From Candidatus Woesearchaeota archaeon (GTDB lineage Archaea; Nanobdellota; Nanobdellia; Woesearchaeales; JAGVZT01), in assembly GCA_018302335.1 (NCBI GenBank), contig JAGVZT010000046.1, positions 1-60,743 on the forward strand: 60,743 nucleotides of DNA, written 5' to 3'. The position numbers were made by a program, and so were the translations under genes. The notes under the pieces were generated by a model. That model was not told the DNA's origin, did no database searches, and was given only the letters and a program-made list of their open reading frames with translations. Position 1 is the stretch's first letter. The number at the start of each line of letters is the position of its first letter. Shown here piece after piece: positions 47,892 to 55,590 of the stretch.

Positions 47892-48854
47892 ATGTACAGC
47901 TGGGGAGACGACACATCGACATGGACAGGACCGGGCAGCTACGACTACGGCTCCGCGCGGCGCGCGTATCTGGACTCGCTGGCGAAAGCCGGTCCGCGGA
48001 CGTACGCGGCGAGGAGCGAGCCGGACATGAAACTCGTGGCTCCGCAGAAGACCATCCGCTCGGAGAGCAAGAATCCCGTGGTCATCGCGGTCGATGTCAC
48101 GGGAAGCATGGCGCACTGGCCCGCGGAGATCTTCGACCGGCTGCCCCTGCTCTACCAGACCCTGACGAAATACCAGCCGGACGTCGAGTTCTGCTTTGCC
48201 GCGATAGGGGACGCGAGCTGCGATGCCTATCCCCTGCAGGTCAACGACTTTGCCAAGGAGACGGACCTCGACGCGAAGCTCAAAGCGCTCTGCGCCGAGG
48301 GCGGCGGAGGAGGGCAGCACTTCGAGAGCTATGAGCTCTTCGCGCAGCACATGGCATCCAGGTGCGAGACGCCCAACGCGACGTCGCCTTTTCTCATCGT
48401 CTTCGGGGACGAGGGATTCTACCCCAAGGTCAACCCGGACCAGGCTGCGCACTATCTCGGAGCAGGGCTGGAGGCCGAGGTCGATTCCCAGGAGCTCTGG
48501 CAGAGCCTGCTCCAGAAGTTCGACGTGTATCACCTGCACAAGGAATACGCGGACCTGCGCCTGGACAAGGAGATTGTCTCCCAGTGGCAGTCCGCGCTGG
48601 GAAAGCAGCGCGTCATCCCCCTCTTCGAGGCGGAGCGTGCGGTGGACGTCGCGATGGGGCTCATCGCGAAGCGCTGGGGCCACTTCGGGGACTTCGAGGA
48701 CAATCTCAGCGCCCGGCACGACGCTTCGGAATCGGCCTCCGTGTACGCATCCCTGCGCCACGTCCCCGCTGCGACAACGGACGGCAAGAGCGCCATGACG
48801 CGCACGGGCACGGCAGGGAAGAGCACGGCGCTGGACGGTGAGGACGATGCCTGA
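47892..48854 (+). CDS. VWA-like (MIDAS) domain protein
   Basis: PVVIAVDVTGSMAHWPAEIFDRLPLLYQTL...PFLIVFGDEGFYP. Confidence 0.85.
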   Translation: MYSWGDDTSTWTGPGSYDYGSARRAYLDSLAKAGPRTYAARSEPDMKLVAPQKTIRSESKNPVVIAVDVTGSMAHWPAEIFDRLPLLYQTLTKYQPDVEFCFAAIGDASCDAYPLQVNDFAKETDLDAKLKALCAEGGGGGQHFESYELFAQHMASRCETPNATSPFLIVFGDEGFYPKVNPDQAAHYLGAGLEAEVDSQELWQSLLQKFDVYHLHKEYADLRLDKEIVSQWQSALGKQRVIPLFEAERAVDVAMGLIAKRWGHFGDFEDNLSARHDASESASVYASLRHVPAATTDGKSAMTRTGTAGKSTALDGEDDA

Positions 48855-49737
48855 CGCCATCGTCACCGTGCCGCCGCATGCCTCCTTCATCACGGAGGTG
48901 GCGTGCCATCCCCTCGTGTCGGGGCTGCGCCTCAACACCGTCATGCCGGTCAAGGGCTCCCTGGAGGATACGCTGAAGCGCCTGCTGGACACCGGGAAGA
49001 CCATCTACGTCGATCTGAAGTGCAGGCAGCTGCGCGTCAGAACCTTCGGAGTGCCGCCCTTCACCGAGATTGAGCTGACCCATCGCATCGCCGTAGAAAC
49101 GCCGGTCACGGCGTACTTCAGCGGCGGGAAAGAGCGCGCGACGGTGCTGGAGGTGGACGGGAACAGGCTCATCATGGCCGAGGGTCCTCATCGCGTGGTG
49201 GGACCGGGCGAGAGCGTCAACATCCCGCATCCCTCGCTCCGCGTGGAAGGGTACCTCACCGAGCTGGACAGGAGATACATCGAGGCAGGGGCGCGCGTCG
49301 GCGTGCGGGACTACATGCTGTCCTTCGTGGAGAGCGGCCGTGATATCACCGAGCTGACCGCGCTGCTCCCGGAGGCGCGCGTCGTGGCGAAGATAGAGTC
49401 AGCGCGGGGACTAGGGTACATCGCGGCCGAGTGGGACCACGAAGCGCGATTGATGGCCGCGCGAGGAGACCTCTACCTCGAGGTCGAGCGGCCGCACCAC
49501 ATCGCGGCGGCGCTGGACAGCATCATCCGCACCGACGCGAGCGCCATCGTCGCATCACGGCTGTTCGACTCCATGGCACTGCACGCTGAGCCGGAAAGCG
49601 CGGACATCATGGACGCGGATGCCCTGCTCCGCATGGGCTACCGGACCTTCATGCTCGGGGACGAGGTCTGCCTGAAGCGGGAATCGGTCCTGGGAGCATT
49701 GAATCTGCTGGAGGCAGTCGCGGAGCGATACGCTTAA
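48847..49737 (+). CDS. Pyruvate-kinase-like TIM-barrel protein
   Basis: TVDLKCRQLRVR-type start (IYVDLKCRQLRVRTF), DYMLSFVESGRDITELTALLPEARVVAKIESARGL, LMAARGDLYLEVERPHHI, ASRLFDSMA...DADALLRMGYRTFMLGDEV. Confidence 0.8.
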   Translation: MPDAIVTVPPHASFITEVACHPLVSGLRLNTVMPVKGSLEDTLKRLLDTGKTIYVDLKCRQLRVRTFGVPPFTEIELTHRIAVETPVTAYFSGGKERATVLEVDGNRLIMAEGPHRVVGPGESVNIPHPSLRVEGYLTELDRRYIEAGARVGVRDYMLSFVESGRDITELTALLPEARVVAKIESARGLGYIAAEWDHEARLMAARGDLYLEVERPHHIAAALDSIIRTDASAIVASRLFDSMALHAEPESADIMDADALLRMGYRTFMLGDEVCLKRESVLGALNLLEAVAERYA

Positions 49738-49766
49738 AGCGGCGGCGTCGCTCCGGAGGGACAGGA

Positions 49767-50264
49767 ATGGCAAAGACGCGGAATCCGCCTACTGCGGTGG
49801 ATGTGGTCATCGAGCTGTACCGTCCGGGAACGAATCTCGCTGGCCCGGAACTGGAAGCGCTGGAGGGCATCGTGCTCATCGAGCGCGGCCGTCCTCCATT
49901 CCAGGGAAAATGGGCCCTCCCTGGCGGCTTCCAGGAGTACGGGGAGTCTCTGGAGCAAACGGCAGTACGAGAGGCGAAGGAGGAGACAGGTCTGGATGTC
50001 GTGCTGGTGTCACAGCTCTCGACTTATTCTGCCCCTGACCGCGACCCGCGCGGGCATGTCAACTCCGTCGGCTATATCGCGCGGGCGACTGGCTCTCCGC
50101 TAGGCGCTGATGACGCAGCGCAGGCGCAGGTCTTCCCGTTGGACCAGCTGCCCGAGCTGGCCTTCGACCATGCGAAGCGAATAGAGGAGGACTACTGGGG
50201 ATGGCGCTCACACCAGTCCCTGCGGAATCTCATCGACCGTCTCTACGGGGGAGACAGATGGTAG
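49767..50264 (+). CDS. Nudix hydrolase
   Basis: Nudix box GGFQEYGESLEQTAVREAKEETGLDV. Confidence 0.95.
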   Translation: MAKTRNPPTAVDVVIELYRPGTNLAGPELEALEGIVLIERGRPPFQGKWALPGGFQEYGESLEQTAVREAKEETGLDVVLVSQLSTYSAPDRDPRGHVNSVGYIARATGSPLGADDAAQAQVFPLDQLPELAFDHAKRIEEDYWGWRSHQSLRNLIDRLYGGDRW

Positions 50265-51250
50265 AACGCTACAAGGCGACGTTGCTCGGCTGCGGGATAG
50301 GCGACGCGCTGGGCCAGCAGGTGGAGGGCTGGTCCGCGGAGGAGATTGCGCGGTATGCCGGCCGCATCACCGGACTCATCGGCCAGCCTTACCTTCCCGC
50401 TGATGCGACCGTGCGCAGGCACAACAGGAAGAGAGGCGAATGCACGGATGACACCATCCTCACCCTTGCGGTCGCCGAGTCCATCGTCTCGTGCGGCGGG
50501 CTCAATCTCGAGGACATGTGCGCCCGGCAGCTCCGCGCGTACTCCGCGAGGAAGCGGCCCGACGGCAGCGTTGCCGGAGGCTTCGGCCGCACGACGCGGG
50601 AGGCATTCGAGCACATGCTGCGCGGCATTCCACCGGAGGACGCCGGTGTCGACGGACTTGGCAACGGGCCGGCGATGAAGATGGCACCCGTGGGACTGTA
50701 CATGGCATCCTCCGGGAGGTACGAGGAGGGCATCCGTTTCGCCGCAGCGCTCGGATACACCACGCACCTCGACCCGCGGAGCATCGCCTCGGGGGTGGTG
50801 CAGGCGCACGCCGTCTGCGCCCTGCTCTCCTACGCGACGCGCGATGCATTCCTGGATTCGCTGGTCGATGCGAGCGCCCGCTGCGAGTCCGCGCTCTCGC
50901 CTCCCCGTCAGCTTTCGAACGCAGGAAGCCTCACCGAGCGCCTTGCGTGGGTGCGGGACCACCGCGATGCGGACGCCGATACCGCGCATCGGGTCCTCGG
51001 CTCTTCGGGACTCGCGTTCGAATCGCATCCCTTCGCGCTCTTCATGCTCCAGCGCCACTGGCAGGAGCCGCTTTCGGGCATGCTCGCGACCATCAACGCA
51101 GGAGGAGACACCGACACCACCGGGGCATTGTACGGCGCGCTCTGCGGGGCGCTGCACGGCATGGTCTTCCCCGCGGAGTGGGTTACGCCGCTGGACTGGG
51201 AATCCCTTGTTGCGGCGGGGCAAGGTATTTATGCGCTCCGGAAACCCTAG
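50258..51250 (+). CDS. ADP-ribosylglycohydrolase (DraG/ARH) family protein
   Basis: LLGCGIGDALGQQVEG, CTDDTILTLAVAESI, NAGGDTDTTGALYGALCGALHG. Confidence 0.92.
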   Translation: MVERYKATLLGCGIGDALGQQVEGWSAEEIARYAGRITGLIGQPYLPADATVRRHNRKRGECTDDTILTLAVAESIVSCGGLNLEDMCARQLRAYSARKRPDGSVAGGFGRTTREAFEHMLRGIPPEDAGVDGLGNGPAMKMAPVGLYMASSGRYEEGIRFAAALGYTTHLDPRSIASGVVQAHAVCALLSYATRDAFLDSLVDASARCESALSPPRQLSNAGSLTERLAWVRDHRDADADTAHRVLGSSGLAFESHPFALFMLQRHWQEPLSGMLATINAGGDTDTTGALYGALCGALHGMVFPAEWVTPLDWESLVAAGQGIYALRKP

Positions 51251-51254
51251 GGAC

Positions 51255-52082
51255 ATGAGCATGCTCATCGTCGCGCGGCAAAGCAAGTACGAGTGGGAGC
51301 TCGCCAAGGGCACCACGCACCAAGAACTCTGCCAGCGCTTTTCTTCTGCCCCGGAGAAGCTGGAAGCCATCCTGCAGAGCCACGAATCCCAGGTCCGAGT
51401 GCGAGAGGAACTGGCCTCGCTCACCTCGGCCGAGATGCGGATGCTCGGCGAGATTCACGAACCGCTTGCCCACGACCTGGTCATCTCGCTCGGAGGCGAC
51501 AACAGCTTCACCTACGTGAGCCATTACGTCACGGGCGTGCTGATGGGCGTGAACGCAGACCCCGGACGGAGCGCGGGCGCGCTGTGCTCCTGGAGCTCCG
51601 CGGACCTCGGCGCCGTGGTGAGGGCTGCGCAGGGCGAATATCGCGTGGAAGCATGGCCGAGACTCATCGCCGATGTCAATGGCGTCGCGATGCTTCCAGC
51701 GACCAGCGAATATTTCCTCGGGGAGCGCGAGCGCCTGCAGATGTCGCGGCATCTCCTGCGGTACCGCGGCACGGAGTACGACCAGAAGGGCTCCGGGCTG
51801 CTCATCGCGACCGGCGCAGGCTCGACAGGATGGTACCGCTCCTACGGCAGCGCGTTTCCGAGAACCGAGAGCAGAGCGGGCATCGCCCTGACGGAGCCCT
51901 TCATCGCGGCCGGACTGTCCCTTGGGGAGTTGCTTCCCGGGGAAGCCATCGAGGTGGTGTCCCTGAACGACAGCGAGGGCATCGTAAGCTGCGACTCCTG
52001 GCAGAGCGTTCCCTTCCCGAGCGGGGCGGTCGCGACGGTACGCATCGCTGAGACGGCGCTGCGCGTTGCCGTGCCGCGGTAA
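51255..52082 (+). CDS. NAD-kinase-like protein, NADK2-like variant
   Basis: DLVISLGGDNSFTYVSHYV, GVNADPGRSAGALC, LIATGAGSTGWYRSYG; GGDG is GGDN. Confidence 0.8.
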   Translation: MSMLIVARQSKYEWELAKGTTHQELCQRFSSAPEKLEAILQSHESQVRVREELASLTSAEMRMLGEIHEPLAHDLVISLGGDNSFTYVSHYVTGVLMGVNADPGRSAGALCSWSSADLGAVVRAAQGEYRVEAWPRLIADVNGVAMLPATSEYFLGERERLQMSRHLLRYRGTEYDQKGSGLLIATGAGSTGWYRSYGSAFPRTESRAGIALTEPFIAAGLSLGELLPGEAIEVVSLNDSEGIVSCDSWQSVPFPSGAVATVRIAETALRVAVPR

Positions 52083-52149
52083 GGGCGCGGGCCGCGGGGT
52101 GCTCGCCCGGGACTGCACATTTTTATATGGCCTCTGGCCCTTTCCTTCT

Positions 52150-53244
52150 GTGGGACGTCTCACGTCGTGGAAGCACTGGCCCCTGCTGCTCGGCGCAGTC
52201 ATCGTCGCTGCGGCGGTTCTTGCCGCTCTCCGCATCTCCCCTGAGGAGCAGGGGTACCGCGACGCGCTCCTGCTCAGCAGGGAATGGTACCTCAACAACC
52301 AGGACGACTTCTTCCTCCACTACACCTACTATCCTGAAGAGGACGCGTACAGCAACGAGACCCACAGGCTCCGGGAGGTGGCTGCGCTGTGGAATGTGGC
52401 GACGCTCGCCAATGAGCTCGACGACCCGGAACTGAGGACGCTGGCCCAGCGCGGTTTCTCTTCCTTCGAGAAAAGCTTCGAGTTCGACTCCGAGGGGAGG
52501 TTCTTCTACGTGGACATCACCCCGAAGAGCGTCAAGCTCGGCTACTCCGCCTTCATCATCCTCGCCCTGCTCGAGATGGAGCACCCGCGCAGGGACAACT
52601 ACCTCGACGGCTTCGCAGAGGGCATACTCTCCCTCCAGAACGAGGACGGCTCCTTCGACACCCACTTCTTCTCCAATAGCACGAGCAGCACGGACTATTA
52701 TCCCGGAGAGGCAATGACCGCCCTCATGGCGCTGTACTATCATGACGCCGATGAGCGCTATCTCAGCGCGGTGAAGAGGGCGTTCCCGTACTACATCTCT
52801 TACTGGAGGGGGAATCCAACCACCGCCTTTGTGCCCTGGCAAAGCCGCGCCTACAGCCAGCTGCACCGGACTGTGCCGGACACCATTGTCGGCGATTTCG
52901 TGTTCGAGATGAATGACTGGCTGCTCGAGAGGCACGAACCTTCAGGAGAGTGCAGGTATTTCGCATTTGACGACAGACGCAGCACCGTCGGCGTGTACAT
53001 GGAGGGGGTCGCCGAGGCGTATGCTCTCGCCAAGAGGCGCGGGGACGCCCTGCACGCGAGGTGCTACGGGAACTACCTGCGCGAGGGCGCCGGGTTCCTT
53101 GCCGACATGCAGGTGAAGGCGTCCGAGCACGCTGCTGCGGTCGGCGGCTTTCCCGGTGCTGACGGCTCCATGAGGGTGGACAGGCAGCAGCACGCGGTGT
53201 TCGCGCTCCTCGGGGCGTGCGATGCGGGCGCGATCGAGTGCTGA
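52150..53244 (+). CDS. Membrane-anchored alpha/alpha-toroid (six-hairpin glycosidase-like) protein
   Basis: GTG start 3' of TATA atttttatatgg; N-terminal TM; repeated GYSAFIILALLEM...NYLDGFAEGILSLQNEDGSFDTHF...MTALMALYYHDADERYLSAVKRAFPYYISYWR. Confidence 0.65.
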   Translation: MGRLTSWKHWPLLLGAVIVAAAVLAALRISPEEQGYRDALLLSREWYLNNQDDFFLHYTYYPEEDAYSNETHRLREVAALWNVATLANELDDPELRTLAQRGFSSFEKSFEFDSEGRFFYVDITPKSVKLGYSAFIILALLEMEHPRRDNYLDGFAEGILSLQNEDGSFDTHFFSNSTSSTDYYPGEAMTALMALYYHDADERYLSAVKRAFPYYISYWRGNPTTAFVPWQSRAYSQLHRTVPDTIVGDFVFEMNDWLLERHEPSGECRYFAFDDRRSTVGVYMEGVAEAYALAKRRGDALHARCYGNYLREGAGFLADMQVKASEHAAAVGGFPGADGSMRVDRQQHAVFALLGACDAGAIEC

Positions 53245-53419
53245 CATGATCCTCAACCTATCTCTGCTCTAGTAGCGTGAGGATTTGCAGATGCGCTGCC
53301 GCACCGGGCGTGCGGTGTCGGGGGCAGTGCCGCGGCAGGGCGCGCGCAAGCGACGTCCGGAAGACTTCCGTCTTTTCCCCGCATAGGCATATGAAGGCAT
53401 GCAGCGCCAATAGTCTTAT

Positions 53420-53737
53420 ATGTCTGAACATATTGCTAGAACATATGTTAGCGCATACCGGGGAAGGCTCTACCCAACGAAAGCGGCAGTCAGAGAGCTG
53501 CTGGACCTCGGACTGCGTCTTGAAGACTGCGTAAGGATTCTGGAGGATGGCTATGCACCACGGAAAAGGAAGAAAGGGACGGTCGAGCGCTGGCTGGACC
53601 GGGGGAAGAAGACCTACAACGTCGTTGCTGCGCGAAGTTGCGACGCGCTCGGAGAAGGCATCTGGCTGGTCATTCACGTCGGATGCTTCACGCGGCATCG
53701 TCTGCGTCTGCGGCGCAAGCACGGAGAGGAGCGCTGA
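53420..53737 (+). CDS. Putative toxin-like small protein (DUF4258-like)
   Basis: MSEHIARTYVSAYRGRLYPTKAAVRELLDLGLRLEDCVRILEDGYAPRKRKKGTVERWLDRGKKTYNVVAARSCDALGEGIWLVIHVGCFTR; AT-rich promoter cttatatg. Confidence 0.5.
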   Translation: MSEHIARTYVSAYRGRLYPTKAAVRELLDLGLRLEDCVRILEDGYAPRKRKKGTVERWLDRGKKTYNVVAARSCDALGEGIWLVIHVGCFTRHRLRLRRKHGEER

Positions 53738-54032
53738 CATCCGTTTCAACGGCTTCGTGACCGGCGGGTGGAAATGCGCGGCCTGCGGCGAAGAGTACGG
53801 GGACCCGGAGAAGACCGAGCAGACGCTTGTCCTCAGCAGGCTCCGGCAGCGCGGCAAGACGCTGAAGCTGAACAAGGTGAGGAGCAACCTCGTCATGCGT
53901 ATCCCGGTCGAGGTCAGCGAGGTCTTCGGGCTGCAGGACGGAGACTCTGTCGAACTCCGCATCGTGGGCGACGACATCGTGCTCCGCACCGCGAAGCCGC
54001 CGCTCGCGTGGATGCGGCGCAAGGCCACGTAG
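53547..54032 (+). CDS. Putative antitoxin: zinc-ribbon plus AbrB/SpoVT-like domain (start unresolved)
   Basis: CVCGASTERSADIRFNGFVTGGWKCAACGEEY, then LKLNKVRSNLVMRIPVEVSEVFGLQDGDSVELRIVGDDIVLR. Confidence 0.6.
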   Translation: MAMHHGKGRKGRSSAGWTGGRRPTTSLLREVATRSEKASGWSFTSDASRGIVCVCGASTERSADIRFNGFVTGGWKCAACGEEYGDPEKTEQTLVLSRLRQRGKTLKLNKVRSNLVMRIPVEVSEVFGLQDGDSVELRIVGDDIVLRTAKPPLAWMRRKAT

Positions 54033-54059
54033 AATCCACAGTCGGCCTCTCGTGACCGC

Positions 54060-54749
54060 TCACCCGACCGCATCGAAATAGGACCGCAGTTCCTCTTTCA
54101 GCTCGCCGATGGAATCGAACACGAACAGCACCTCGTTGAAGGTGGTGATGGCCTTGTCCCGCCTGAGGATATCGTGAATCCTGAACTTCTGCATCTTCGT
54201 ACCGCCGCTCATCACCTTGTCGGTCTCGCTCTTGGAGGAGATGATGCCCGCACCGAAGATTTTCATCTCGTCCTCCTCCATGATGAGGCCGAATTCGGTG
54301 CTGAACCACGCCAGTCGCTTGATGTTCTCCCGCTGCTCCTCGTTCGCGCGGCGGAAAACGGGAGCGAACATGTCCTGCAGCGCGGTGTAGTGAGGCAGGA
54401 CCATGAGCGGCATGTGGCCGAAGATATCATGGAACATGTCCGGCTCCGGCGTGAACTCCAGCTCTTCCCAGCTGCGCATGTAATCCGTGATGAGGAACTC
54501 CTTCTTGATGAAATGGTCGTTGTACCAGGGAAAGGCGTCGGTGTAGCGCACTGCGGTCCTCATGGTCCTCCATCCTGTGCGGGGGGTGATGACCGCGTTC
54601 AGCTCCTCCAGCTGCGGAATCCTGTCGTGAGGCAGCTTCAGGATGTCGAAGCCCCGCAGCCAGTCGCTGCACGCGTGCTTCCTCGCGCGCGGCAGCTGGT
54701 TGGCGTAGAGCCTTGCCCAAATCCTGTGCTGGTCCTCGGTGAACTCCAT
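54060..54749 (-). CDS. Aromatic amino acid hydroxylase (phenylalanine-4-hydroxylase family)
   Basis: MEFTEDQHRIWARLYANQLPRARKHACSDWLRGFDIL...FTPEPDMFHDIFGHMPLMVLPHYTALQDMFAP...LAWFSTEFGLIMEEDEMKIFGAGIISS. Confidence 0.93.
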   Translation of the reverse strand: MEFTEDQHRIWARLYANQLPRARKHACSDWLRGFDILKLPHDRIPQLEELNAVITPRTGWRTMRTAVRYTDAFPWYNDHFIKKEFLITDYMRSWEELEFTPEPDMFHDIFGHMPLMVLPHYTALQDMFAPVFRRANEEQRENIKRLAWFSTEFGLIMEEDEMKIFGAGIISSKSETDKVMSGGTKMQKFRIHDILRRDKAITTFNEVLFVFDSIGELKEELRSYFDAVG

Positions 54750-54856
54750 CCCGGACACTGAGGAACTCGCTTCTTTTAATGATTTTCGCCAGCCGACTCC
54801 CTGCTGGATACCGGGTGCGCGGCAAAGCTTATAATCCCTGAGGACAAGATGCACGC

Positions 54857-55459
54857 GTGCGCTGGCTCATCCTGGACTTCGACAATGTCATCTCTCCTAC
54901 GCACTACTGGTTCGACGCGTCCCTCGGAGAGGTCGCCAAGGAGCGGAGCCTCAACACGCGGAAGGCGGTCCTCTTCCTCTGCAGGCACATGCCGCAGTGG
55001 TTCCGCAACACCTGGAACACCTCGACCACCCTGGACAGGATGGGCCGTCATCTCCACCAGACTGTTCCCCTGCGGCTCTTCCGGGAGAAGCTCAAGGGGA
55101 CCCTGCGTCCGCAGCCCGAGGTCCTCAGGGCGGTCGCGGCGCTGCGCAAGCGCGGCGTGAAAGTCGCGGTGCTCACCGACAGCCCGGCCATCCGCATCCG
55201 GCTCATGCGCACGCTCCTCAAGGGCCAGTTTGATCATATCACCGGCTCGGGTTTTCTCGGCCATATGAAACGCGACCGGCGCTGCTTCCGGAAGCTCTGC
55301 GCAAGGCTCCGCGCGAAGCCCGAGGACTGCCTTCTCGTCGACGACCTCGAGCTGAACTGCGCCTCGGCGCGAAAGGCCGGGTTGCAAGCGCTGCGCTTCA
55401 GCATCGCAGAACGTCCTGCAAGGGAACTCGCGGCGAGGCTCCGTTCTCTCCGAGAGTGA
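54857..55459 (+). CDS. HAD-superfamily hydrolase
   Basis: MRWLILDFDNVISPTHYWFD...VKVAVLTDSPAIRIR...LLVDDLELNCASARKAGLQAL; GTG start. Confidence 0.85.
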   Translation: MRWLILDFDNVISPTHYWFDASLGEVAKERSLNTRKAVLFLCRHMPQWFRNTWNTSTTLDRMGRHLHQTVPLRLFREKLKGTLRPQPEVLRAVAALRKRGVKVAVLTDSPAIRIRLMRTLLKGQFDHITGSGFLGHMKRDRRCFRKLCARLRAKPEDCLLVDDLELNCASARKAGLQALRFSIAERPARELAARLRSLRE

Positions 55460-55460
55460 G

Positions 55461-55524
55461 CGGCCACATTGCGGAGAATGTCCGCCAGGCGAGACAGCAC
55501 GGAACCTGTGCGGTCTTCCGACCG
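55461..55524 (+). repeat. Intergenic palindromic element copy N
   Basis: CGGCCACATTGCGGAGAATGTCCGCCAGGCGAGACAGCACGGAACCTGTGCGGTCTTCCGACCG (64 bp, co-linear with copy B). Confidence 0.9.
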
Positions 55525-55590
55525 AGATTCCAGAGGCTCCGCATGGAACGCCGCCGATAACTATAAAACCACAGCGCGGACTGCCGGGGC

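Noticed and set aside
52083-52149. GC-rich spacer as another copy of the intergenic palindromic element
   Set aside because: Contains GGGCCGCGG-like runs, but neither termini nor the GCGAGACA core could be aligned.
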